From: an uncultured Prevotellaceae bacterium
Lineage (GTDB): Bacteria > Bacteroidota > Bacteroidia > Bacteroidales > Bacteroidaceae
NCBI GenBank assembly: GCA_900314655.1
Contig: OMWC01000025.1
Location: 1 to 56,396, forward strand
Direction: 5' to 3'
DNA length: 56,396 nt
Position numbers and translations under genes: made by a program. Every line of letters starts with the position of its first letter. Position 1 is the stretch's first letter. The notes below the pieces were generated by a model. It was not told the origin of the DNA, ran no database searches, and saw only the letters and a program-made list of their open reading frames with translations. Below are positions 16,860 to 27,409 of this stretch, one piece after another.

Positions 16860-16868
16860 AACGGTTAC

Positions 16869-18083
16869 TTATTTTCCCTTAAACATCGGCGCAAAGCGCA
16901 CCGTGGTATTTCCTCCCTCCTTTCCCAGCAGGAAACGGTCCAGATAGGCTTCCACCTCAGGATACTGGTTTTCGGGCAACATGCAATGAGGATGACCGCC
17001 AATGATGGAATATCCCACACGGTCGGCAATGCCGAAATGCTCCCAAACGGGAATGGCCGCATTCATGGAGCCATAGGCTGATTCATCGGCCAGCCACTTG
17101 TAATCCGTATTACCCAACACCAGCAGGGCCCGCGGACATACCATCGCGCAGAGTTCGTGGCGGTCGTGGGGAAGCAGATATACCTTGTCGCCCCCGAAAC
17201 GGGTGCGCATACTCTCCAGGAACCAATGATAGTCGGTGCGGTCAAGATTCTCCACGCTGTCAAGAGGATGAGAGAGACGCCAGGCGGCAGCACCGCCTCC
17301 ACCAGGCTCCTGGGCAATCGTCAATGCCACGCGCTCATCGAAGGCACCACAGAAGAGTGCCATCTTGCCGGCATAAGAACAACCTGTCACGCCAATATGT
17401 TTCATATCGATGCGGCTTACGGTCTCGCCTACCTGTTGCAATCCGTCGAGCAGGCGGCTGAATCCCCATGCCCATTCACTGTAGGCACCGTTCTCCTTCA
17501 GTTCCGGATACAAGCGGTCGAACTCGTATGAGCCGCGGTCATGCTTCTTCCGCCATTGTGAATAGTCGTTCACCTGGTTTTCATGAAACACCATCGTGGC
17601 AATGCCGCGCTTTTCCAGCAAGTCCTTGGGCAGCGAGATACCGCTCGTGCCAATCATCAGCGGATAGGGAGCCTTGCCCGTCTTGGGATAGCGGATGGTA
17701 GAAGAGAGAGTGAGCGTCTGCCCGTTCACGGTGACATCCACCAGGAGGGTATCCCCGCTCATACGGGCTTTCACCTGACTCTTCTCAACCGTGGGTTTCC
17801 GTCCGATCTCATAGGTCTGAATACTGGCGCTGATTTCATTGCGTCGCTTCTCCCATTGCTTCAGGTTTTTCACAAGGCCCTTGCCGTTGCTCCACATCAG
17901 CGGATTGCGCAACAACTGCTGGGGAACCAACTGCTCATAGGGAGTCACGCGCTTCGCATAACGGCCCGTATTTTCCTTGTCAAACACTAAGGGAACCTGA
18001 CGCTGGGCACTGACACTCAGGCACATTCCCGTTAACAACACGCCCAAGAGCATCTTCGTCTTTCTAAGGATTGTTTTGTACAT
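16869..18083 (-). CDS. Exported glucuronoyl esterase-like protein (CE15 family)
   Basis: Secreted alpha/beta hydrolase resembling 4-O-methyl-glucuronoyl methylesterases, which cut ester links between lignin and glucuronoxylan. The signal peptide (MLLGVLLTGMCLSVSAQ) ends near residue 27. The nucleophile elbow is GCSYAGKMALFCGAFDERV, matching the family's GCSRxGK with Tyr-Ala in place of Arg-Asn. The acid residue is in ALTIAQEPGGGG and the histidine in IIGGHPHCMLPEN. At 404 residues it is in the family range. It overlaps umuD by 20 bases and ends nine bases before umuC, so it is embedded in a DNA-damage operon, unlike its expected xylan setting. Confidence 0.85.
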   Translation of the reverse strand: MYKTILRKTKMLLGVLLTGMCLSVSAQRQVPLVFDKENTGRYAKRVTPYEQLVPQQLLRNPLMWSNGKGLVKNLKQWEKRRNEISASIQTYEIGRKPTVEKSQVKARMSGDTLLVDVTVNGQTLTLSSTIRYPKTGKAPYPLMIGTSGISLPKDLLEKRGIATMVFHENQVNDYSQWRKKHDRGSYEFDRLYPELKENGAYSEWAWGFSRLLDGLQQVGETVSRIDMKHIGVTGCSYAGKMALFCGAFDERVALTIAQEPGGGGAAAWRLSHPLDSVENLDRTDYHWFLESMRTRFGGDKVYLLPHDRHELCAMVCPRALLVLGNTDYKWLADESAYGSMNAAIPVWEHFGIADRVGYSIIGGHPHCMLPENQYPEVEAYLDRFLLGKEGGNTTVRFAPMFKGK

Positions 18084-18540
18084 GATATTTGGTTTTTAGT
18101 CCGTGAATTGCATGAATGACATAGGTGACCACGCCCCATATCCGGAAGTCTTCACCCGACTGCACTTCTATCCGGGGATAGTGTTTGTTCCAAGGGACCA
18201 GCCAACCGCGACCGCCCGCAGCATCCATACGGAACTGCTTGATGGTGAAATCGCCGTCCACATAGGCTATCACAAAATCACCGTCGGAAGCCTCCTGCGA
18301 CTTGTCCACCACAGCCAAATCTCCGTCCAGGATACCGGCATCCATCATCGAGTCGCCCGAGATCTTCACGAAGAAGGTTGCTTCGGGATGAGGTATCAAC
18401 AGTTTGTTCAGGTCGATCTCTTCGTTCAGATAGTCCTGCGCCGGACTTGGGAATCCCGCTTTCACACTGCTCTGCGCCAAAGGGATGGACAGCTTGGTCT
18501 CAGTGGATGCCTTATGGAAGGTCAGTTTGATGTCGCCCAT
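18064..18540 (-). CDS. umuD: UmuD-like S24 peptidase
   Basis: Self-cleaving accessory subunit of polymerase V. The likely cleavage site is the Ala-Gly in SVKAGFPSPAQDYLNEEIDL, almost superposable on the E. coli CGFPSPAADY region. The catalytic Ser lies in KISGDSMMDAGILDGD (about 80-95) and the Lys in DGDFTIKQFRM. A C-terminal IWGVVTYVIHAIH strand completes the S24 fold. The 158 residues fit UmuD, with no N-terminal helix-turn-helix as in LexA. It starts immediately after the B3/4 stop codon, so translational coupling is likely. Confidence 0.93.
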   Translation of the reverse strand: MGDIKLTFHKASTETKLSIPLAQSSVKAGFPSPAQDYLNEEIDLNKLLIPHPEATFFVKISGDSMMDAGILDGDLAVVDKSQEASDGDFVIAYVDGDFTIKQFRMDAAGGRGWLVPWNKHYPRIEVQSGEDFRIWGVVTYVIHAIHGLKTKYHVQNNP

Positions 18541-19203
18541 TTAGAATTCTATGATTTGTATGTCTTTTCCTTCTGCAAAACGTTCGAGCAGGTCCTTGAT
18601 GTAGCGTGCATTGGCATTGACGGTTTCGCGATTGCCGTCATAGCCATTGACGATGACGAAGAGATGCGTGGTGGAGAGTTCTATCTTCGTGCGCTCATTA
18701 TCGCTGGTAGGCGTTCCTACCCCACCCTTGCTGTCGCGATAGACGGGCATTCCCTCGATGTTGAGGATGCCGCGGCCGATACCCTCGTAGGGTTCGTCTT
18801 TCTTACCGACGCCCAGCGTCAGGGTGTCGCCCTCAAACTTATCGGCATCGAAACCACCGATGCTGTAGCCGAACTTCATACTGGCCAGATTAATCAAATC
18901 TACCAGCGTGTCTATCTGATACAGGTTCTTGCCCTGTACCACACGACGTATGAGAGCCTCTGATGAAGGACGGTAGCGCGACGGGTCCTTGCCACAGGCA
19001 CGATAGACGCGACGCGTGGCCTCTACGCCTGGCAACTGCTTAATCGAGGTCGTATCAAACAGCTGTTTATAATTCTCACAAAGGGCATCAATCTCAGCCC
19101 AAAGGCCTTCACTCCGCGGGGTGTTCACCACCAGGGCTTCAACAGCTGCGCCCGCAAACTGCGGACACACTGACTCTATTTCATTGGAAACGATGATGTT
19201 CAT
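18541..19203 (-). CDS. B3/4 (tRNA synthetase-like) domain protein
   Basis: Stand-alone B3/B4-domain protein related to the editing-type domain of the phenylalanyl-tRNA synthetase beta subunit. Family members are thought to act on misacylated tRNAs, but this is not firmly shown for most. The 220 residues include CPQFAGAAVEALVVNTPRS, RRVYRACGKDPSRYRPSSEA (diagnostic, about 72-91), LVDLINLASMKFGYSIGGFD and RTKIELSTTHLFVIVNGYD. The ATG at 19203 is preferred. An upstream in-frame TTG lies inside a GTTTCAGG word repeat. The stop codon abuts umuD, making it first in a B3/4-umuD-CE15-umuC operon. Confidence 0.88.
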   Translation of the reverse strand: MNIIVSNEIESVCPQFAGAAVEALVVNTPRSEGLWAEIDALCENYKQLFDTTSIKQLPGVEATRRVYRACGKDPSRYRPSSEALIRRVVQGKNLYQIDTLVDLINLASMKFGYSIGGFDADKFEGDTLTLGVGKKDEPYEGIGRGILNIEGMPVYRDSKGGVGTPTSDNERTKIELSTTHLFVIVNGYDGNRETVNANARYIKDLLERFAEGKDIQIIEF

Positions 19204-19261
19204 TAGGGTTTCAGGTTTCAAGTTTCATCGAAATAACGATATTACGGTATAACGACATGAT

Positions 19262-22071
<2,810 letters not shown>

Positions 22072-22088
22072 AAAAAGCCCCTTCATCA

Positions 22089-22120
22089 TTTGCTTATCTA
22101 CAAAAAAGATTGTATTTTTG
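22089..22120 (+). promoter_or_regulatory. Promoter of the small exported protein
   Basis: TTTG (22089-22092), a 20-base spacer, TATTTTTG (22113-22120), 32 bases before the ATG. Confidence 0.8.
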
Positions 22121-22152
22121 CGGCTGGTAATCAACTTAAAGCGTTTTATATT

Positions 22153-22620
22153 ATGAAAAAGATTCTATTGTTTATGTTCCTGGCCATGCCACTGGCAGGG
22201 CTTGCACAAAAGAGTTACGTACAGATCGTTCTCGGCGACGGTCTTAAGATAAGCGAATCAAACAACTTCGGCTCCACGCTATATCTCACAGGCGATATTC
22301 CAACCGGCATTAAGGACTATTACTACACCGGGTATTCTTCTGACGACATGACGATGGGAAAGCTGATGAATTTGTTGAGTAAAGAGGGATTTGTCTTGGA
22401 GAAAGCATTCGGAACCGGTACTGACGATCATGAAATCGTCATCATGTCGAAAAGCGAACCGGCAAGTCTATCGAAAATCCAAAGCATAGAGGTTGGAAAC
22501 GAGAATCCTTATGAGGTGGCCAGATACAACCTGCAGGGGATACCCGTAAAAGAGACAGAAAAAGGCGTACAGATCATCGTTTTTTCCAACTTTACCACTA
22601 AGACCGTGGTGGTGGAATAG
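22153..22620 (+). CDS. Small exported protein of unknown function
   Basis: This 155-residue protein has the signal peptide MKKILLFMFLAMPLAGLAQ. The mature part contains a TGDIPTGIKDYYYTGYSSDD segment and ends in ARYNLQGIPVKETEKGVQII...KTVVVE. That end resembles the beta-rich tails with YxLQG...KGxxI seen in Bacteroidales exported proteins (for example Por-type C-terminal sorting domains), although it is short and the match is loose. The ATG at 22153 is fixed by the promoter 32 bases upstream. It stands alone between the AlbA_2 gene and ptb. Confidence 0.8.
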   Translation: MKKILLFMFLAMPLAGLAQKSYVQIVLGDGLKISESNNFGSTLYLTGDIPTGIKDYYYTGYSSDDMTMGKLMNLLSKEGFVLEKAFGTGTDDHEIVIMSKSEPASLSKIQSIEVGNENPYEVARYNLQGIPVKETEKGVQIIVFSNFTTKTVVVE

Positions 22621-22648
22621 CCTCGTGGCAAAAAATCGGAACAGACAG

Positions 22649-22679
22649 TTGGCGGATTCAAAATTGTTTTGTATATTTG
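22649..22679 (+). promoter_or_regulatory. ptb promoter
   Basis: TTG (22649-22651), a 20-base spacer, TATATTTG (22672-22679), 40 bases before the ptb ATG. Confidence 0.8.
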
Positions 22680-22719
22680 CAAAAGAATTCAATCATGTTC
22701 AAATCACGTTGAAAACAAT

Positions 22720-23562
22720 ATGGAAGCAATCAGCAATTTCGGAATACTTAGGGAAAGTCTGAAAGGAAAAGAACCGATAAAAGTGGTGGCCGTGGAAGCC
22801 AACGACGAACATTCACAATGGGCCATCCGACGGGCCGAAGAGGAAGGATGGGCAAAGGTCGTCAACGTGCATTGCGACACCGTGGAGGAATCGGCCGCCA
22901 AGGCCGTACGCATGGTCAGGCAGGGCGAGGCACAGGCCATCATGAAGGGAATCGTGAACACCGACGTGCTGCTGAAGGCCGTGCTCAACAAGGAAGAAGG
23001 ACTGCTGCCCAAGGGAGCCGTCATCTCGCATATCTCTGCCATGAAACTGCCCAGCTACCACAAGCTGCTGTTCATCACCGACGTGGCCGTCATCCCCTAT
23101 CCCACGCTTGAGCAGCGCAGAGCAATGATACAGTATGCCGTCAACCTCTGCAAGGTGTATGGCATTGAGCAACCCAAGGTGGCGCTCATCCATTGCACGG
23201 AGAAAATTTCGCCGAAGTTCCCCGTCACCGAGGACTATGCACAGCTCATTGAAGACTGCCGCAACGGCATGTTCGGCCCCGCCATCCTGGGCGGCCCCAT
23301 CGACCTGAAATGCGCCATCGATAAAGAGGCTGCCATCATCAAGAAACTCGACACACCGGTGGCCGGTGACAGCGACGTGCTGATGATGCCCGACATACAG
23401 GCTGGCAACGTGTTCTACAAGACCGTCACCACCATCACCGATGCCGAGGTGGCCGTAGGACTGCAAGGAGCAGCCTGCCCCATCAGCATTACCTCGCGCA
23501 GCGACAGCGAGGTGACCAAGTACAACTCGCTGGCCATGGCCTGCGCGCAGGCTGCAAGGTAG
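22720..23562 (+). CDS. ptb: Phosphate butyryltransferase
   Basis: Transfers butyryl (or a branched acyl) from CoA to phosphate, the first step of acid and ATP formation with butyrate kinase. The 280 residues match the Ptb/Pta family. Seen are IKVVAVEANDEHSQWAIRRA, VRMVRQGEAQAIMKGIVNTD (about 65-84), GAVISHISAMKLPSYHKLL, VALIHCTEKISPKFPVTEDY and a C-terminal NVFYKTVTTITDAEVAVGLQ. The start MEAISNFG follows a promoter. The next gene is buk, 111 bases on. In gut Bacteroidales ptb-buk is often linked to branched-chain as well as butyrate formation, so the substrate is not fixed. Confidence 0.94.
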   Translation: MEAISNFGILRESLKGKEPIKVVAVEANDEHSQWAIRRAEEEGWAKVVNVHCDTVEESAAKAVRMVRQGEAQAIMKGIVNTDVLLKAVLNKEEGLLPKGAVISHISAMKLPSYHKLLFITDVAVIPYPTLEQRRAMIQYAVNLCKVYGIEQPKVALIHCTEKISPKFPVTEDYAQLIEDCRNGMFGPAILGGPIDLKCAIDKEAAIIKKLDTPVAGDSDVLMMPDIQAGNVFYKTVTTITDAEVAVGLQGAACPISITSRSDSEVTKYNSLAMACAQAAR

Positions 23563-23577
23563 GCGGAGGACTCTGGA

Positions 23578-23633
23578 TTCTAGGGCTCCTAGTCAAACTA
23601 GGACTCCCTAGTAATTCTAGGGTTTCCTAGAAA
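23578..23633. repeat. CTAGG/CCTAG word repeat between ptb and buk
   Basis: About six CTAGG or CCTAG words sit in alternating orientation, so short hairpins can form between ptb and buk. It is related in composition to the CCTAGGTTTT array at 28879-28924. Confidence 0.65.
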
Positions 23634-23673
23634 CAAGATTCAAAAACTATAACAAAACTAAAAATCTTATTTT

Positions 23674-24765
23674 ATGAAAATACTGGCCATCAATCCTGGA
23701 ATGATTTCCACAAAGATAGGCGTATTCATCGATGAAGAAATTGTGATGCACGCCTGTATCAACCACCCTTTCGACGAACTCTGCCGATACCCCTTCATCA
23801 TGGACGAGTTCGATTACCGCAAAGAGTCGATTGTGAAGGAACTTGAGCAGCAGGGATTCCCACTCGACGACAGCTATGACGTCATCGTGGGACGAGGCGG
23901 ACTGGTGAAACCTATCGAGAGCGGCGTCTATGAACTGAACGACAAGGTGATTGAAGACACCCGCAACCCACGAATCCACCATGCCTGCAACCTGGGGTCA
24001 CTCATCGCCCTGAGTTTTGCCCGCGAATTAGAGGACGTGCGCAAGGCTCACGGCAAGGAACCCTGCCGCGCGTTCACCGTTGACCCCGGCGTGGTGGACG
24101 AGCTCGACCCCGTGGCACGCATCACGGGCATCCCCGAAATGCCTCACCAGACCATCTGGCATGCCCTGAATCAGCGCGAGATAGCCAAGCGCTATTGCAA
24201 TGAACACGGTCTCAAGTATGAAGAACAAGACTTGATTGTCTGCCATCTGGGCAGCGGCATCTCTTTCGCCATGCACCATCACGGACGGGCTATCGAATGC
24301 AGCGATGCCCTGAGCGGCGACGGCCCCTTCTCTCCCTCACGCGCGGGCATGCTCTCGCCCGTGGATGTGGTGAAGATGTGTTTCTCGGGAAAATACAACG
24401 AGAAGGAAATGCTCCGCAAAATCAACGGCCACAGCGGACTGACGGCCCATCTGGGCACCAATGACGTACGCGAGGTGGAACGCCGTATCAAAGATGGCGA
24501 CGAACATGCCAAACTCATCCTCGACGCCATGATCTACCAGACGGCCCGCAGGTTGGCTTCGCTCACTCCCGCCACCAACGGCCATGTGGATGCCATCATC
24601 CTCACGGGAGCCATCTCGCACAGCCAGTATGTCTGCGACGGACTGAAGACCCGCCTCTCGTGGATAGCCCCGATATTCATTTACCCAGGCGAGGACGAAC
24701 TGACGGCACTGGCCCATAATGCCTACCGCGCCATGACGGGGCAACAGGAAATAAAGGTTTACTGA
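23674..24765 (+). CDS. buk: Butyrate kinase
   Basis: ASKHA-fold kinase making ATP and butyrate (or a branched acid) from the acyl phosphate. The 363 residues are full length. Seen are the N-terminal phosphate-binding KILAINPGMISTKIGVFID, VIVGRGGLVKPIESGVYELN, AFTVDPGVVDELDPVARITG, the core ICHLGSGISFAMHHHGRAIE-like segment (VCHLGSGISFAMHHH) and AIILTGAISHSQYV near the end. It pairs with ptb upstream. No separate promoter of the TAnnTTTG type is seen in the gap, so the two are probably co-transcribed. Confidence 0.95.
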   Translation: MKILAINPGMISTKIGVFIDEEIVMHACINHPFDELCRYPFIMDEFDYRKESIVKELEQQGFPLDDSYDVIVGRGGLVKPIESGVYELNDKVIEDTRNPRIHHACNLGSLIALSFARELEDVRKAHGKEPCRAFTVDPGVVDELDPVARITGIPEMPHQTIWHALNQREIAKRYCNEHGLKYEEQDLIVCHLGSGISFAMHHHGRAIECSDALSGDGPFSPSRAGMLSPVDVVKMCFSGKYNEKEMLRKINGHSGLTAHLGTNDVREVERRIKDGDEHAKLILDAMIYQTARRLASLTPATNGHVDAIILTGAISHSQYVCDGLKTRLSWIAPIFIYPGEDELTALAHNAYRAMTGQQEIKVY

Positions 24766-24881
24766 CGTTCCCAATAAAAAAATATGTCGTGAGAAAAAGA
24801 AAAAGAAACAAATGCGCGCAGCAGGAAACATAGCGAAAAGTCTGTGAAACGTAATATAATCGTTTTTCCTCGGTTATTGCT

Positions 24882-24889
24882 TAATTTTG
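24882..24889 (+). promoter_or_regulatory. Promoter -7 box of the GH43-like gene
   Basis: TAATTTTG, 36 bases before the ATG at 24926. No TTG lies at the usual -33 distance. The box rules out an in-frame start at 24887. Confidence 0.7.
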
Positions 24890-24925
24890 CACTCAAAACC
24901 AGAATTATTATTAACCAAGCGAAAA

Positions 24926-26959
24926 ATGAAGAGAATCAACCTGCTCCTCGCCGGACTCCTCGCCGGTCTGGCTGTTTCAGCACAGAATCCCTACCTCCCT
25001 CTTTGGGAACACGTGCCCGACGGAGAACCCCGAGTATTTGAAGATCCTGACAATCCAGGAAAATTTCGAGCCTACATCATCGGCTCCCACGACGTAGCCT
25101 ACACTCGTTATTGCGGCCCTGACATCCGTATGTGGTCGGCGCCTGTGGAGGACCTGAGTCAATGGCGCGACGAAGGCCCCATCTTCACCCATTATGTCAA
25201 CGGCCAATGGGACACGATGTTTGCCCCAGACCTGGTGGAAGTGAAAAACCGCATAACGGGCAAGAAGACCTACTGGCTCTACCCTCACTCCCGCGGATGG
25301 CAGCGCGTGCCGATGGTGTGCCGCGGCGACCGTCCTGACGGTCCTTTCACTCCTGTTAATCTTACTGAAGACGGTACAAAGTGTGTGCCTGGCTCATTCA
25401 TCGATTTCGACCCATCGGTGTTCGTGGAGAACATCACCGACAAGAAAGACAAAGACTATGACAAAGGTTTCCGCGCCTACGTCTTCTACGGATTCCAGCA
25501 TTCCACAGCTGTCGAGCTTGACCAAAACACCATGTACTCAAAGCGTGAAGGCACAGAGCCTATCGATCCCTTCATCCCTGCCAGCAGTGCCGACGGCCGT
25601 TTGCTCGACAAGCCCGGCAGCGAGTATAAGGCACTCTATGAAGGACAGAACCCGCTGGACTTTAATTTCTTCGAAGCCAGTAGCATCCGTCAGGTGGGCA
25701 ACAAATACGTGATGGTGTTCTCGGGCTACAGCGGCAAGGAATACGGCTTGGGCAATACCAATTCAGCCCTGCGCTATGCATACGGCGACTCGCCCCTGGG
25801 ACCTTGGCGTTCAGGAGGAGTACTGGTTGACTCACGCGGCGTCGTGCTCAACGAGGATGGCACGAAACTCATCACGACTAACTTCGGCCACAACACTCAC
25901 GGTTCCTTGCAGGAAATTAACGGTCAGTGGTATGTCTTCTACCATCGTCCGCCACGCGGTTTCGGCAATGCCCGCCAGTCTATGGTGGCTCCCGTGAAGA
26001 TCACCTGCGACAAGAAGCCTGTGGCCAAGGGTGGACGGGTGACTATCACTGGCTATGATCCCTATACTAAGAATAATGTATGGACAGCAAAAGCAAGTAA
26101 TGGCCACGAATACACAGGAGCCGAGGTGACCAGCGAAGGCTTCCAGATATTCGGCCTGCCCCCCTATCAGTACTATAGCGCTGGATATGCCTGCTTCGTC
26201 TATGGCCCTGGTTCCAACGACTGGATGCAGGATAACCACGACGTGTGGAACAACTCGATGGACCTCGCTGGTATTCAGAATGGTGGCATCGTAGGCTTCA
26301 AGTACTTCGGCTTTGGCGGCTTGACAAAGGACACGAAAGGCGTAAAAGCCTTTGAGGGAACAAAGAAAGGCGACAATGCCCGCCTTTACCTGAACCTGAC
26401 CTCCAGCGGCAAGGGTGCATTTAAGATTCACATCAAGCTCGACAATCCTTGGAAGGGTGAGGAGATTGGCGTCATCGGCATCCGCGACGAATTCCCCGTC
26501 GGCAAGTCATCTACGGTTTCCTGCCCGGTTCCTGCCGTTGAAGGACTCTCTGGCAAGCATGCCATCTATCTGGTGGTTGAAGGACCTGATATACAAACGC
26601 CGCAGCGCCCGCAATGGGGTCGCCGGCCGCAGCAGCCGCAGCGCCCGCAAGGACTCTTCGACCTCCACGGTATCGGCTTCACTAAAACCGACAATTGTCC
26701 CGTTCCTCTGGTGCCAGAGGTGACCATCACAGTGGACGGGCAGAAACTGCAATTACCAGAAACTCCCATTCGCTCTACAGAGGCCAACGGCTACACCGAG
26801 GAGAACCGCTATCAGACCTACGCACGCATGACCGACTCATCGGTAATCAGTGCCACAGTATCACCTGATGTGGATATCAACGTAGGCAAGATAGCCGATG
26901 GCCGTGCCACAGTCACCTTCACCTACAGAGGACAAAAGAAAATCTATCTCATCAACTGA
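24926..26959 (+). CDS. Exported GH43-like glycoside hydrolase with C-terminal beta domain
   Basis: Secreted glycosidase, 677 residues, signal peptide MKRINLLLAGLLAGLAVSAQ. The N-terminal half (about 20-390) has the five-bladed propeller pattern of GH43 and relatives: RVFEDPDNPGKFRAYIIGSH, WSAPVEDLSQW, DTMFAPDLVEVK (acid-type APD motif), FDPSVFVEN, FFEASSIRQVGNKYVMVFS and NTHGSLQEINGQWYVFYHR. The C-terminal part (about 400-600) resembles a CBM6-like beta sandwich, with a Gln/Pro/Arg-rich linker near 575. Activity on xylan or arabinan side chains is likely by family. The exact subfamily cannot be read by eye. It neighbours a sugar-catabolic operon and a GH3 enzyme. Confidence 0.82.
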   Translation: MKRINLLLAGLLAGLAVSAQNPYLPLWEHVPDGEPRVFEDPDNPGKFRAYIIGSHDVAYTRYCGPDIRMWSAPVEDLSQWRDEGPIFTHYVNGQWDTMFAPDLVEVKNRITGKKTYWLYPHSRGWQRVPMVCRGDRPDGPFTPVNLTEDGTKCVPGSFIDFDPSVFVENITDKKDKDYDKGFRAYVFYGFQHSTAVELDQNTMYSKREGTEPIDPFIPASSADGRLLDKPGSEYKALYEGQNPLDFNFFEASSIRQVGNKYVMVFSGYSGKEYGLGNTNSALRYAYGDSPLGPWRSGGVLVDSRGVVLNEDGTKLITTNFGHNTHGSLQEINGQWYVFYHRPPRGFGNARQSMVAPVKITCDKKPVAKGGRVTITGYDPYTKNNVWTAKASNGHEYTGAEVTSEGFQIFGLPPYQYYSAGYACFVYGPGSNDWMQDNHDVWNNSMDLAGIQNGGIVGFKYFGFGGLTKDTKGVKAFEGTKKGDNARLYLNLTSSGKGAFKIHIKLDNPWKGEEIGVIGIRDEFPVGKSSTVSCPVPAVEGLSGKHAIYLVVEGPDIQTPQRPQWGRRPQQPQRPQGLFDLHGIGFTKTDNCPVPLVPEVTITVDGQKLQLPETPIRSTEANGYTEENRYQTYARMTDSSVISATVSPDVDINVGKIADGRATVTFTYRGQKKIYLIN

Positions 26960-26979
26960 ATACAACATTAGAATATAAT

Positions 26980-27327
26980 GTGAAGGCCGTTGGAAACCCC
27001 ATCGGCCTTCTTTTGCAATTCAAGAACAAGCAAGTAGTTTACGTCAATCAGGACGGTATTCTCTTGAAGACTTTCGACGTAGTGTTCAATGATGCCACAA
27101 AGATTGAGTTCGACGGTAAAGGCCAATGGAAAGAGGTTGACATGAACACCCAGGCCGTTCCGGAATTCTTCATTCCGGCAAGCATCCAGAACTACGTGAA
27201 GGCCAACTGTCCAGGGGCTATCATCACCTGCATCGATGTGGAAAGAGGACTAAAAGAGATCAAGCTGTCCAACGGACTAGAACTAAAGTTCAACTCCCGG
27301 GACCAGTTGATTGAAATCGACGATTGA
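26980..27327 (+). CDS. PepSY-like protein, probably N-terminally truncated
   Basis: The 115 residues show the Bacteroidales PepSY-like pattern: FNDATKIEFDGKGQWKEVDM, then VPEFFIPASIQNYVKANCPG and GLKEIKLSNGLELKFNSRDQ. Relatives are normally about 140-150 residues with a signal peptide and two repeats. Here the signal peptide and most of repeat 1 are missing. The only available start is a GTG 20 bases after the GH43 stop. It could be a 5'-deleted remnant that reads through from upstream. A terminator follows. Confidence 0.6.
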   Translation: MKAVGNPIGLLLQFKNKQVVYVNQDGILLKTFDVVFNDATKIEFDGKGQWKEVDMNTQAVPEFFIPASIQNYVKANCPGAIITCIDVERGLKEIKLSNGLELKFNSRDQLIEIDD

Positions 27328-27350
27328 GAACAGCTGCGATAAGAATGGAA

Positions 27351-27394
27351 AGAGGTAACCATCCCGTGAGGGGGCAGTCACCTCTTATTTTTTT
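27351..27394 (+). terminator. Terminator after the PepSY-like gene
   Basis: AGAGGTAAC pairs with GTCACCTCT (one G-U pair) and is followed by TATTTTTTT. It lies between convergent genes. Confidence 0.75.
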
Positions 27395-27409
27395 CCAATG
27401 CTTTGGAAT

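Noticed and set aside
18064..18540. LexA as an alternative for the S24 peptidase
   Set aside because: No N-terminal helix-turn-helix. The AGFPSPAQDY cleavage region and linkage to umuC indicate UmuD.
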